64,000 nt of DNA from NCBI GenBank assembly GCA_003116995.1, contig BDSL01000007.1, positions 372,001 through 436,000 on the forward strand. Direction: 5' to 3'. This stretch comes from Yamagishiella unicocca. Lineage: Eukaryota > Chlorophyta > Chlorophyceae > Chlamydomonadales > Volvocaceae. Numbering within the stretch: the stretch's first letter is position 1; every line of letters begins with the position of its first letter. Under the pieces are notes generated by a model that saw nothing but the letters and a program-made list of their open reading frames with translations, was not told the DNA's origin and made no database searches. Made by a program: the position numbers and the translations under genes. Below, piece after piece: positions 11,301 to 22,957 of this stretch.

Positions 11301-14300
11301 TTCCCCTTTGCCTCCTCATTCCCCACCGCCGTCGCCTCTACCCAGCCCTCCTCCACCCTCCCCTAGTCCCCCAAACTCTCCGCCGCCGTCACCTGCCCCC
11401 AGCCCCCCTCCACCTTCTCCTTCGCCTCCCTCCCCATCGCCTCCTCCGTCTCCCCCTCCCCCTCCGCCGCCTCCGCCACCACCTCCCCCACCACCCCATC
11501 CGCCCAGCCCTCTCCCGCCTTCCCCTTTGCCTCCTCATTCCCCACCGCCGTCACCTCCACCCAGCCCTCCTCCACCCTCCCCTAGTCCGCCAAACTCTCC
11601 GCCGCCGTCACCTGCCCCCAGCCCCCCTCCACCTTCTCCTTCGCCTCCCTCCCCATCGCCTCCTCCGTCTCCCCCTCCCCCTCCGCCGCCTCCGCCACCA
11701 CCTCCCCCACCACCCCATCCGCCCAGCCCTCTCCCGCCTTCCCCTTTGCCTCCTCATTCCCCACCGCCGTCGCCTCCACCCAGCCCTCCTCCACCCTCCC
11801 CTAGTCCGGCAAACTCTACGCCGCCGTCACCTGCCCCCAGCCCCCCTCCACCTTCTCCTTCGCCTCCCTCCCCATCGCCTCCTCCGTCTCCCCCTCCCCC
11901 TCCGCCGCCTCCGCCACCACCTCCCCCACCACCCCATCCGCCCAGCCCTCTCCCGCCTTCCCCTTTGCCTCCTCATTCCCCACCGCCGTCGCCTCCACCC
12001 AGCCCTCCTCCAACCTCCCCTAGTCCGGCAAACTCTCCGCCGCCGTCACCTGCTCCCAGCCCCCCTCCACCTTCTCCTTCGCCTCCCTCCCCATCGCCTC
12101 CTCCGTCTCCCCCTCCCCCTCCGCCGCCTCCGCCACCACCTCCCCCACCACCCCATCCGCCCAGCCCTCTCCCGCCTTCCCCTTTGCCTCCTCATTCCCC
12201 ACCGCCGTCGCCTCCACCCAGCCCTCCTCCACCCTCCCCTAGTCCCCCAAACTCTCCGCCGCCGTCACCTGCCCCCAGCCCCCCTCCACCTTCTCCTTCG
12301 CCTCCCTCCCCATCGCCTCCTCCGTCTCCCCCTCCCCCTCCGCCGCCTCCGCCACCACCTCCCCCACCACCCCATCCGCCCAGCCCTCTCCCGCCTTCCC
12401 CTTTGCCTCCTCATTCCCCACCGCCGTCGCCTCTACCCAGCCCTCCTCCACCCTCCCCTAGTCCGGCAAACTCTACGCCGCCGTCACCTGCCCCCAGCCC
12501 CCCTCCACCTTCTCCTTCGCCTCCCTCCCCATCGCCTCCTCCGTCTCCCCCTCCCCCTCCGCCGCCTCCGCCACCACCTCCCCCACCACCCCATCCGCCC
12601 AGCCCTCTCCCGCCTTCCCCTTTGCCTCCTCATTCCCCACCGCCGTCACCTCCACCCAGCCCTCCTCCACCCTCCCCTAGTCCGCCAAACTCTCCGCCGC
12701 CGTCACCTGCCCCCAGCTCCCCTCCACCTTCTCCTTCGCCTCCCTCCCCATCGCCTCCTCCGTCTCCCCCTCCCCCTCCGCCGCCTCCGCCACCACCTCC
12801 CCCACCACCCCATCCGCCCAGCCCTCTCCCGCCTTCCCCTTTGCCTCCTCATTCCCCACCGCCGTCGCCTCCACCCAGCCCTCCTCCACCCTCCCCTAGT
12901 CCCCCAAACTCTCCGCCGCCGTCACCTGCCCCCAGCCCCCCTCCACCTTCTCCTTCGCCTCCCTCCCCATCGCCTCCTCCATCTCCCCCTCCCCCTCCGC
13001 CGCCTCCGCCACCACCTCCCCCACCACCCCATCCGCCCAGCCCTCTCCCGCCTTCCCCTTTGCCTCCTCATTCCCCACCGCCGTCGCCTCCACCCAGCCC
13101 TCCTCCACCCTCCCCTAGTCCCCCAAACTCTCCGCCGCCGTCACCTGCCCCCAGCCCCCCTCCACCTTCTCCTTCGCCTCCCTCCCCATCGCCTCCTCCG
13201 TCTCCCCCTCCCCCTCCGCCGCCTCCGCCACCACCTCCCCCACCACCCCATCCGCCCAGCCCTCTCCCGCCTTCCCCTTTGCCTCCTCATTCCCCACCGC
13301 CGTCGCCTCCACCCAGCCCTCCTCCACCCTCCCCTAGTCCCCCAAACTCTCCGCCGCCGTCACCTGCCCCCAGCCCCCCTCCACCTTCTCCTTCGCCTCC
13401 CTCCCCATCGCCTCCTCCGTCTCCCCCTCCCCCTCCGCCGCCTCCGCCACCACCTCCCCCACCACCCCATCCGCCCAGCCCTCTCCCGCCTTCCCTTTTG
13501 CCTCCTCATTCCCCACCGCCGTCGCCTCCACCCAGCCCTCCTCCACCCTCCCCTAGTCCGCCAAACTCTCCGCCGCCGTCACCTGCTCCCAGCCCCCCTC
13601 CACCTTCTCCTTCGCCTCCCTCCCCATCGCCTCCTCCGTCTCCCCCTCCCCCTCCGCCGCCTTCGCCACCACCTCCCCCACCACCCCATCCGCCCAGCCC
13701 TCTCCCGCCTTCCCCTTTGCCTCCTCATTCCCCACCGCCGTCACCTCCACCCAGCCCTCCTCCACCCTCCCCTAGTCCGCCAAACTCTCCGCCGCCGTCA
13801 CCTGCCCCCAGCCCCCCTCCACCTTCTCCTTCGCCTCCCTCCCCATCGCCTCCTCCGTCTCCCCCTCCCCCTCCGCCGCCTCCGCCACCACCTCCCCCAC
13901 CACCCCATCCGCCCAGCCCTCTCCCGCCTTCCCCTTTGCCTCCTCATTCCCCATCGCCGTCGCCTCCACCCAGCCCTCCTCCACCCTCCCCTAGTCCGCC
14001 AAACTCTCCGCCGCCGTCACCTGCCCCCAGCCCCCCTCCACCTTCTCCTTCGCCTCCCTCCCCATCGCCTCCTCCATCTCCCCCTCCCCCTCCGCCGCCT
14101 CCGCCACCACCTCCCCCACCACCCCATCCGCCCAGCCCTCTCCCGCCTTCCCCTTTGCCTCCTCATTCCCCACCGCCGTCGCCTCCACCCAGCCCTCCTC
14201 CACCCTCCCCTAGTCCGCCAAACTCTCCGCCGCCGTCACCTGCTCCCAGCCCCCCTCCACCTTCTCCTTCGCCTCCCTCCCCATCGCCTCCTCCGTCTCC

Positions 14301-17300
14301 CCCTCCCCCTCCGCCGCCTCCGCCACCACCTCCCCCACCACCCCATCCGCCCAGCCCTCTCCCGCCTTCCCCTTTGCCTCCTCATTCCCCACCGCCGTCA
14401 CCTCCACCCAGCCCTCCTCCACCCTCCCCTAGTCCGCCAAACTCTCCGCCGCCGTCACCTGCTCCCAGCCCCCCTCCACCTTCTCCTTCGCCTCCCTCCC
14501 CATCGCCTCCTCCGTCTCCCCCTCCCCCTCCGCCGCCTCCGCCACCACCTCCCCCACCACCCCATCCGCCCAGCCCTCTCCCGCCTTCCCCTTTGCCTCC
14601 TCATTCCCCACCGCCGTCACCTCCACCCAGCCCTCCTCCACCCTCCCCTAGTCCGCCAAACCCTCCGCCGCCGCCACCCTCTCCTCCGCCACCAAACCCT
14701 TCTCCACCGCTCCCGCCACCCAGCCCTCGTCCGCCCTCCCCTTCGCCTCCTAATCCCCCTCCGGTTCCCCCGCCCCCTGCGCCGCCTCCACCACCTCCTC
14801 CGCCCCCGCCTCCAAGGCCTCCAACCCTCAGCCCGCCGCCACCCTCTCCTCCGCCACCAAACCCTTCTCCACCGCTCCCGCCACCCAGCCCTCGTCCGCC
14901 CTCCCCTTCGCCTCCTAATCCCCCTCCGGTTCCCCCCTCTCCTCCGCCACCAAACCCCTCGCCACCGCTCCCGCCACCCAGCCCTCGTCCGCCCTCCCCT
15001 TCGCCTCCCAATCCCCCTCCGGTCCCCCCGCCCCCTCCGCCGCCTCCACCACCTCCTCCGCCCCCGCCTCCAAGGCCTCCAGCCCTCAGCCCGCCGCCAC
15101 CCTCTCCTCCGCCACCAAACCCCACGCCACCGCTCCTGCCACCCAGCCCTCGTCCGCCCTCCCCTTCGCCTCCTAATCCCCCTCCGGTCCCCCCGCCCCC
15201 TCCGCCGCCTCCACCACCTCCTCCGCCCCCGCCTCCAAGGCCTCCAACCCTCAGCCCGCCGCCACCCTCTCCTCCGCCACCAAACCCTTCTCCACCGCTC
15301 CCGCCACCCAGCCCTCGTCCGCCCTCCCCTTCGCCTCCCAATCCCCCTCCGGTCCCCCCGCCCCCTCCGCCTCCTCCACCACCTCCTCCGCCCCCGCCTC
15401 CAAGGCCTCCAACCCTCAGCCCGCCGCCACCCTCTCCTCCGCCACCAAACCCTTCTCCACCGCTCCCGCCACCCAGCCCTCGTCCGCCCTCCCCTTCGCC
15501 TCCCAATCCCCCTCCGGTCCCCCCGCCCCCTCCGCCTCCTCCACCACCTCCTCCGCCCCCGCCTCCAAGGCCTCCAACCCTCAGCCCGCCGCCACCCTCT
15601 CCTCCGCCACCAAACCCCTCGCCACCGCTCCCGCCACCCAGCCCTCGTCCGCCCTCCCCTTCGCCTCCCAATCCCCCTCCGGTCCCCCCGCCCCCTCCGC
15701 CGCCTCCACCACCTCCTCCGCCCCCGCCTCCAAGGCCTCCAGCCCTCAGCCCGCCGCCACCCTCTCCTCCGCCACCAAACCCCTCGTCACCGCTCCCGCC
15801 ACCCAGCCCTCGTCCGCCCTCCCCTTCGCCTACCAATCCCCCTCCGGTTCCCCCGCCCCCTCCGCCGCCTCCATCACCTCCTCCGCCCCCGCCTCCAAGG
15901 CCGCCAAACCCTCCGCCGCCGCCACCCTCTCCTCCGCCACCAAACCCCTCTCCACCGCTCCCGCCACCCAGCCCTCGTCCGCCCTCCCCTTCGCCTCCTA
16001 ATCCCCCTCCGGTCCCCCCGCCCCCTCCGCCGCCTCCACCACCTCCTCCGCCCCCGCCTCCAAGGCCTCCAACCCTCAGCCCGCCGCCACCCTCTCCTCC
16101 GCCACCAAACCCCTCGCCACCGCTCCCGCCACCCAGCCCTCGTCCGCCCTCCCCTTCGCCTCCCAATCCCCCTCCGGTTCCCCCGCCCCCTCCGCCGCCT
16201 CCACCACCTCCTCCGCCCCCGCCTCCAAGGCCTCCAACCCTCAGCCCGCCGCCACCCTCTCCTCCGCCACCAAACCCTTCTCCACCGCTCCCGCCACCCA
16301 GCCCTCGTCCGCCCTCCCCTTCGCCTCCCAATCCCCCTCCGGTCCCCCCGCCCCCTCCGCCGCCTCCACCACCTCCTCCGCCCCCGCCTCCAAGGCCTCC
16401 AACCCTCAGCCCGCCGCCACCTTCTCCTCCGCCACCAAACCCCTCGCCACCGCTCCCGCCACCCAGCCCTCGTCCGCCCTCCCCTTCGCCTCCCGATCCC
16501 CCTCCGGTCCCCCCGCCCCCTCCGCCGCCTCCACCACCTCCTCCGCCCCCGCCTCCAAGGCCTCCAACCCTCAGCCCGCCGCCACCCTCTCCTCCGCCAC
16601 CAAACCCCTCGCCACCGCTCCCGCCACCCAGCCCTCGTCCGCCCTCCCCTTCGCCTCCAAATTCCCCTCCGCCGTCACTTCCACTCAGCCCGCTCGCGCC
16701 ATCTCCTCTTCCACCAAACGCATCACCGCCACCCAGCCCGCTGCCACCGTCCCCTCAGCCTCCACGCGTCCCGCCGCCGGTTCCACTGGCATCCAGGCCA
16801 CCGCCACCGCTTCCATTATCCTTGCCGCCATCCCCGCCGACTCCTTGCCCTGTTTGCATTTCCATTACGATCGTCCCCCCCCTGGATCTCGCCGGTCAGG
16901 AGCTCTTCACCTTCGGCAACGGCGTCAACTGCTCGTACATGGAAGACCTAATCATTTCGGACATATCCGCAGCGGCTGACATGTACTCTGCCCGTGTCCT
17001 GGAGCCATTCGCAACCACTATCTGCTCGTCGACCTACAACGCCAGCTCATCCCCGCGCTTGTTCCCCCAGCTGGTTGTTTGCGGTGTTTTCTTTTCGGAG
17101 GCGGATGCAGCAAAGTTACAGGACTGGCTGAACAGCCAGGCGCCCGAAGTTCCAGTATCCGGCCTACAGAGCTGGGTGCTCGCAGTCACGGGCGGCGTGT
17201 GCCCGGACTACCTTACTGGGTACGGGTTCTGGGGCGACTCCACCCAGCCGGACGGTGAGCCGTCCAGCTGCCTCGCGGGACACTTCGAAGAAAACTGTGC

Positions 17301-18596
17301 GTCTATGGCTGACCCATCACCACCATCGCCGCCGCCACGCCGCCAGCCGCCGTCGCCGACAATGGTCAAGACTCACGACTGCCTGACGCGTAATACGCAA
17401 GTGCCATACTCCATCGGAGATCTGGAGATTACCCCGACCGTTGACCAGTTCAACTTCCCCGCCGTGGCCATGTGCTTCAAGGTCGCAAACCAGACGTGTT
17501 TGAAAAAGTCGTACTGCTGTGACATGGACTTTGCTAAGGTGCGTATGATGTGATGGGGCCGGTACAGCATCCACAATATAGTGACGGATCTGTGTGGAAT
17601 GGGCACATATCGTTTGGGCTGGCTGGCTTGCCACCCGGTGACTCTGATGGCCTCTCGGGGCTGTTGTTCATCCATGTGCCCATATGTCCATTTGTCGTGT
17701 AGTTTGACATTTGTGTTCATCGCTGCTGGATGATGCAGCTTGGTGTTCCTCGTCATGCTAATCTACGACCGTCAGGTATTGCGCCTTGACCGCAACACTT
17801 TCCCCACTTACCCTCTCAGGTTGATGTCCCCATTTCGGACACCTGCAAGTCTGAAGTCCGTTCCATTGTCATCAACGACAAAGTTACTACGACGTACAAC
17901 TGGGGTAAGCCGAGTGTACAAAATGACAAGGATTCCTTACAATTGAGGTGTAACAATGTTGTACCTGTGTCGCCTGACTGTCTACTCCGTTCAATTGCAG
18001 GCTTCTATGATGGCTTCACGACCCTGAAATTCACTGGCCTCGTTAGGTGAGTATATGCATTGTACCAACTGCCAATGGATGCCATACACGACAGGGCAAG
18101 TGTGTGGTTGCTCCTGTACTTGGTAATGGCATGCAGCACAGGCACGATCTGTCAATCCATACCCTGCGAGGACCTATGTACATGTACCGCCGACAGTGCA
18201 TTCCATAACCCGTTCGTTACCCCACATTTCTCTCATAGTGCTGTGCCGAAGCCGGCTGGTGCCACTCTTTGTTGGATCGTCCGTCCGGGTGATTGTGCAA
18301 ACCCATCGAACTTCTGCCTGAATGGTGTATGCCAGGTAAGGACCGATCGGGTGGTGGTGCTGCCTGCAATTACGGAATGGTTACACCACAGAACGCAGAC
18401 ATCGAAAAAAAACACCGCAAGCCGCAGAAACCTGACTGGTGTTTAGCTTGGAATGTGTGTGTGTGTTTTTGCTCCGACCCCAAACCTCCCATCTTACCCT
18501 GGATTCGGCCCTGGCCTACAGGTGATGTACTATTCAAGCAGCAACAAGTGCTGTCCCACCACGTTTGTAGGCGTAACTAACACTGATAACCGATAA
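8363..18596 (+). CDS. Giant pherophorin (extracellular-matrix hydroxyproline-rich glycoprotein), frame broken in this sequence
   Basis: Pherophorins are secreted glycoproteins that self-assemble in the volvocine extracellular matrix. Exons: 8363-8417 (signal peptide [19 protein letters not shown]), 8601-8743 ([17 protein letters not shown]), 8908-9106, 9454-9592, 10066-17538, 17820-17904, 18001-18046, 18239-18335 and 18522-18596. The first four exons and the start of the fifth form an N-terminal pherophorin domain with its Cys pattern ([24 protein letters not shown]). A Pro/Ser rod of about 2,200 residues follows. A middle domain beginning [12 protein letters not shown] comes next, then a short SPP linker and a second pherophorin domain ([23 protein letters not shown]). 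The exon sum is 8,312 nt, one short of a multiple of three. The missing base is in the C run at 10966-10970; with it restored the product would be about 2,770 aa. An assembly error is the simplest cause; a real null allele is possible. The intron between exons 1 and 2 has no in-frame stop, so it could be retained. Confidence 0.9.
9611..9735 (+). repeat. Minisatellite in a pherophorin intron
   Basis: About 21-bp units of the form ggtgttggatgttggatgta recur, then degrade into TTGGAT-rich sequence up to about 9810. The array lies between the exon ending 9592 and the exon starting 10066, so it is intronic. Confidence 0.8.
10936..14657 (+). repeat. 219-bp tandem array encoding the first part of the pherophorin rod
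   Basis: Seventeen head-to-tail units, each encoding 73 residues of SPPP and poly-Pro with a conserved [20 protein letters not shown] stretch. Using the AAACT marker, unit starts run 10936, 11154, 11373 and so on, every 219 bp to 14658. The first interval is 218 bp, which places the frame-breaking deletion there. Units are nearly identical, differing by scattered single bases such as ggcaaact versus cccaaact, which suggests recent unequal exchange or gene conversion. Confidence 0.95.
14658..16660 (+). repeat. 165-bp tandem array encoding the second part of the rod
   Basis: About eleven to twelve units of 55 codons, each with [20 protein letters not shown], a run of about sixteen prolines and [15 protein letters not shown]. 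Spacing of the CCAACCCTCAG marker is 165 bp (15246, 15411, 15576). Near 14900-14950 one unit is shortened. All units keep the frame of the C-terminal domain. Confidence 0.92.
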
Positions 18597-19983
18597 TTTG
18601 AAGGATAGATTGAAGCTGTCTAGGTTGCGGATGCCGCAGTAAAGACTGTCAGCCATAGCAAGCAAATGAATGAGTGCCTTGTCTGAAGTGGACATATGGT
18701 TTTATTGTCCTTTTGGCCAATCTGAAGGATTAGTTCCGGTCGAGCGAGTGCAGGTGCAGGTTTCTTGTAAGGGATGCCCCCCGAGACGGGTTCTGTGCAG
18801 GATGTGTATCGCTGAGGTGCGTGTGCAGTGCGTGTTTCCCCCCAGCGGCTTGCAGGGGATGGGATGATGTCGATGTGGACTGTGATTGCCCGAGCCAACC
18901 TGCATGTTTTGCATCCTGGTCCTAAGTTTGCCATTTGAGGCCGGAGGATTGCCTTGCAAATCATGATGCTGTTGGATCCGCAGGAGGTTGGGTTTCAGTG
19001 CTTGTACTGATGATGATGTGTTGTCCTCCCCATGATTCGAGCCAATTGAAGATTGTTTGACGAGGGATTTTCATCTTAGTGAGAAACATGGATACGATGT
19101 TTGTTTCACGCGAAATTGGGCACTGTTTGCGAACGATCGTGGTTACAGGACCTCTTCTTCCCATAGCTCGGTTGTTAAATTGCCCTTTGACCATTAGGGC
19201 CAGCATACTGTCTAGTGTGATGTGTGTACTGCGCTTGTCGTCATCATCTGTTGTTGTCGTCATCTTCCCTTATTTTTTAGAGGACTGCTTTATGGTGAGT
19301 ACCCAAGACGCCGAAGTCCATGCGGGCAGTGGGGGCCAGGCAGTGTCCATCTTGTAGTGCACAAGAGAGTGCCCTAATAGAACAGAATGTATAATCCCTC
19401 AACCGCCAATTGGCTGAACTTTTTGGGCGCTCTGAAATCATCCATGCTAGGTTTGGTGCCACCAGGACAGCTGATAAAGCAAGGCACCGGGAACAAGGTG
19501 CTCAATTTCCAGGGGCCAGCTGCTCAGTTGGTGCGGGAACACATTATGTGCGCCCTAGGTCTTAAGATGTATCAATTCGTAGGTTAGGAGGCCCCTAACT
19601 ACCAAGATATAGTTGCTTTAACACACTACACCGTTCATCTTAAACCACAAGACCCACGACAGACAGCATGGTTAAAACCTGGGACACATATCTGCCTGCA
19701 CACAAACACCCAGACACACCCTGACACAGCACTCCTCTACCACAGGCACCACTGCACCCCAGCAGCAAAAGCGACCCAGTTCGACCTGAAGTTATGATAA
19801 TCCTACACCCGTTCACTGTACAACTCCTTGCACCGACCTGTAGGACGGAGTATGCTAGTTACGACCCACAAGCCGCTGTAGCACCATCCCACATGCTGTT
19901 GCAGCACCATCCGTAAAGCTCCCACTAACCGCATACTGTCAGCATGCTTGGAGTGGTGGGCGCTGTGGGGTGGCCATGGCACG
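18597..19983. other. Pherophorin 3' UTR and intergenic DNA
   Basis: TGTAA at 18766-18770, about 170 nt after the stop codon, is the likely pherophorin polyadenylation signal. The rest, to the end of the minus-strand gene at 19984, has no exon I can recognise. The 19620-19920 part is AT-richer with ACAC-rich runs and probably includes the 3' UTR of the minus-strand gene. Confidence 0.5.
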
Positions 19984-21510
19984 TCAATGCGGTATTTTTG
20001 TTAGCCGCCATGGGCTCTTCCTGGAGCTCACTGCACCAATGGACACATGCAGTGAGATGGGGACCGAACCCACAACCATGGATGCTGCTGGCACCACCAC
20101 TGGGAGGGGCCTGCTCCTGAGCCCCCGCCCCGCTTGCAGCAGCAGTGGTGATACCACAGTCGCCATGCCACGAAGTGGCGAGCCAGTGGTATAGGGCCCC
20201 ATCTGACTCCAGGGGTGGGCTGGTGACATGCCCGCGCCTAGGAATCTCCCACCCCAGCATGCAGCACTTCGGCCCGCAGCTGCTGTGGTCCGCTGCTGCT
20301 GTGTAGTGGTCGTTGGCCCTTCCACATTACCAGTGTCTGCGGGCCCCCAGAGTGATCCGATCTGCCCATCAATTTCTATTGCGGCGAGATAGGCATCCAC
20401 AGCCGCTGGATGCCACAGCAGGTGCTGTGTGCAGAAGGACCGGAAGGCAGGCAGGGTACCACCCGCTTCCAAGGGCTCAACACCAGCTGACTGGGCCTTG
20501 TGTGATCCACGGCTGCCGGTGGTGCTGGTGCTGGTGGTGCTGGTGCTGTCTGCAGCAGCAGCACTGCCACCACCACAGCTTTGGCTGCTGTGTGCTGCAC
20601 CTGTGTGGCTGGTATGCTGGCCTGCCCCATGGTGCATGTCGACAAAGGCGCGCAGCAGGCCACCGCGCCCCAGGGAGGGCGCCCTTTCCAGCTTGATCCA
20701 GTAGTAAATGTTGTTCGGATCATAGGGCATCGGCCAATTGGCGAGGGACAGCGGAGATTCCCCGAGTAGCTTATCTGCTTCTGTAGAGCGGGCGGCTCTC
20801 AATTTCAATTTCGCCATGTTGGCTTCTCCTGCTGTCGAGGCACCTGGAACTGCATTGATGATGGAGTCCGTGCTGGATTTCGGATCCAGGTCCTGGTTCC
20901 CGCCCTCCGCATCCTTAACACAACTCTCGCCAGCCCGCTGGTAGAGCAGCTCGCCTAAATTGTAGCCGTTGCACAGCGTGTCGAAAAACTCAATGATGCG
21001 GAAGTGGGCGCCCGAAACCGGGTCTTGGCGGGAGTCGATGACGCAATAGCCCAACAGGTGAGGTTGTGCAATGCTAGGAGCCACGCCTGGATCTGCGAGT
21101 CGCGTGCGACGCAGATGCGTGGGGTTCAACAGCTTTGCCAGGCTATTGTCGTTGGAGCGCTCTGGCAACCACAGGAGCAAGTGCAGCAGTTCCGGCGTCT
21201 CAAGTGCGGCCTCGGCGTAGGCGTGACGGACAGCCAGACGTCGAAGCTTGGCACGTACAGTAGCTCGCAGCTTTTTGTCCAACCCGGACAGCTGCCGGAG
21301 TTGGCATGCGCGAGTTACCGCCGCATTCGTCATAACGTCGACGCGAGTGCGCTTCTGCGCTTGTACTTCTTGATGCAACTCCTCCAAGTAGCTGTCGTCC
21401 GTTTCATCTATCCAGTCTGGCAGGAGCTCGTCTTCATTAACCCAGTCGTTGGCCTTTCCGTCGCGGTCACGTCCAGCATGGCAGCGACAGCAACGTGCAA
21501 GCGATGCCAT
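19984..21510 (-). CDS. Unrecognised protein of about 508 aa, possible GNAT-like fold
   Basis: The frame is open for 643 codons (to 21915). The ATG at 21510 is preferred because residues before it look like random upstream sequence, while MASLARCCRCHAGRDRDG starts a normal-looking protein. Residues 20-60 are acidic (NEDELLPDWIDETDDSYLEE). A basic helix follows (KKLRATVRAKLRRLAVRHAY), then LLHLLLWLPE and GYCVIDSRQDPVSGAHFRII leading to EFFDTLCNGYNLGELLYQRA. That last segment resembles motif A of GNAT acyltransferases (strand, then a G-x-x-x-G turn and a helix), but the usual R/Q-x-x-G-x-G/A is imperfect, so this is only a suggestion. The middle is Ser/Thr-rich and the C-terminal about 150 residues look unstructured; an intron may be hidden there. 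No operon or co-regulation is evident. Confidence 0.45.
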   Translation of the reverse strand: MASLARCCRCHAGRDRDGKANDWVNEDELLPDWIDETDDSYLEELHQEVQAQKRTRVDVMTNAAVTRACQLRQLSGLDKKLRATVRAKLRRLAVRHAYAEAALETPELLHLLLWLPERSNDNSLAKLLNPTHLRRTRLADPGVAPSIAQPHLLGYCVIDSRQDPVSGAHFRIIEFFDTLCNGYNLGELLYQRAGESCVKDAEGGNQDLDPKSSTDSIINAVPGASTAGEANMAKLKLRAARSTEADKLLGESPLSLANWPMPYDPNNIYYWIKLERAPSLGRGGLLRAFVDMHHGAGQHTSHTGAAHSSQSCGGGSAAAADSTSTTSTSTTGSRGSHKAQSAGVEPLEAGGTLPAFRSFCTQHLLWHPAAVDAYLAAIEIDGQIGSLWGPADTGNVEGPTTTTQQQRTTAAAGRSAACWGGRFLGAGMSPAHPWSQMGPYTTGSPLRGMATVVSPLLLQAGRGLRSRPLPVVVPAASMVVGSVPISLHVSIGAVSSRKSPWRLTKIPH

Positions 21511-22957
21511 GCCTGAATAATTATATTCATTAGTAAATACTTCAGTTGCCACAAGAGCGTTAAGGGTCGCCCCCATCTTGCCGCCGTACATTCTAATACA
21601 ATATGTCACGCAAGATGCAACCTTCTTGCGCACACTCTTAGTACGCCAGCGCACAATCCCTCGAGGGACGCTCCCGCTCCGTTCTTTCGGATACCCTTGC
21701 CCACAGCAGCGCTGCTCGTAAGGAGATGTTGCGCCATGCACCAGGGCCAACCCTGAGTGCGCAACCTCAAGCGCCCATTCTCCGCGGCGCCAACTTGCGG
21801 GTTTCCGCTGGTGTTCTGAACCGCGCTCCTCGTCTGGCGGCGTAATCCGGGCCCAAGGAGTACACCTTCGTTGTGCGTGTGGTGGGTGGGCCGGCGAGCC
21901 TTGGTCTTTGCCCATGCGAGGTGATATGTGTGGTGTCCTGCTCGCGTTATTCGTTGGAATGCACTTTGTGCCGATGTTCCTTTCGCTGTTGCTACGACAG
22001 GTGGCACGTCTGTGTGGGTTGTGGCCGTTCTGGGTTCCCTGCCACTTGCCGGCTCTCTTGGGCTACTTTTCACGGGCTTCTCGTCTTCAACGTTCCCCGC
22101 TGTCTCGTGCGGGGTATGGACTTGTGGTGCTTGGCTGGTTGCATCGTGGCTGCTGTTTGGGCAGGGTGGCGTCTCTATCTGTGCCCTTTGGGGCTTTTGT
22201 GTGCCCTTCGTCGCGTCCCCTGGGTTCAGCCCCGGCTCTCATATAATAAGGCCGCGGACTCTTTGGCCTGGGTGCGCCTGGGCTTTAGGGCCTTGTAAAA
22301 TCCTTACTATTAAGAATGATTCGTAAGCCGGCTCCGAGGAAGGAAGCAGGCATGGCCGCGGCCAGCCGCGGTTACACGCCCAGGACGCTGCCTGCTGCCC
22401 AGCGGCCTCCGCGTTCTGCCTGGCGGCTCCGGGCGTAAAGCTGCAGCTACAGGTGTCTGGAGAAAATAGATAGGGACGAGTGAAAGAGCTGTCACCTTGT
22501 AACGCCGCCACAGTTGGTGTCGTACACGCGTTGCAAGTGGCGTCGTACACGAAGGGCGTCACCAAACCCATATCATCCGACGCTGGCAAAGCGTCCTTGG
22601 AAGTGTGGCACAGTTCTGCCTAGAAGATCGTACTTGGCAATGCCGTTGGGTCGTTTGGGCCCGTTCAACGTCCCGTCAAACGCCCAGCTGCGGCCTTCAG
22701 GGTACACAGCGGGTTTCAGTCCACACCTGCGGTTCGGTATTAAGTACACATTCCTCACCACCACACCTTCACACTCCTAGCGCCCGAACCAAGGCGGCCA
22801 GGCACGCCGTCGGACCCGACGCTCCACCTTGCCCTCCCCACCCCCTCGCGCTGCCGCTACCGCGGAATGCCTTGCGATGCAGATGTACAGGAGCCGACAG
22901 GGCATCTACATCCTTTCGCATCGCCTGCATCCCATGCTCTTGCGGCTCGCGTGGTGT
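21511..22957. other. Intergenic between two minus-strand genes
   Basis: It contains the upstream part of the unknown gene and the 3' side of BRWD. A minus-strand TGTAA (plus TTACA near 22372) could be the BRWD poly(A) signal, about 580 nt past its stop. Frames here are short. The minus frame 22573-22764 has protein-like composition but no recognisable family. Confidence 0.4.

Noticed and set aside
14601..16331. 576-codon minus-strand Gly-rich frame and a ladder of 70-codon minus frames at 219-bp steps
   Set aside because: They are exact antisense shadows of the rod repeats, with no start context, domains or exons.
9656..16951. 2,431-codon plus-strand frame rich in [14 protein letters not shown] repeats
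   Set aside because: Its 5' part to 10970 is true pherophorin, but beyond the missing C it is the wrong frame of the Pro-rich rod. The true frame resumes one base over and reaches the C-terminal domain.
20376..20723. Plus- and minus-strand frames rich in Pro/Ala and Trp/Cys
   Set aside because: They are shadows of the Ser/Thr-rich part of the 508-aa minus-strand gene.
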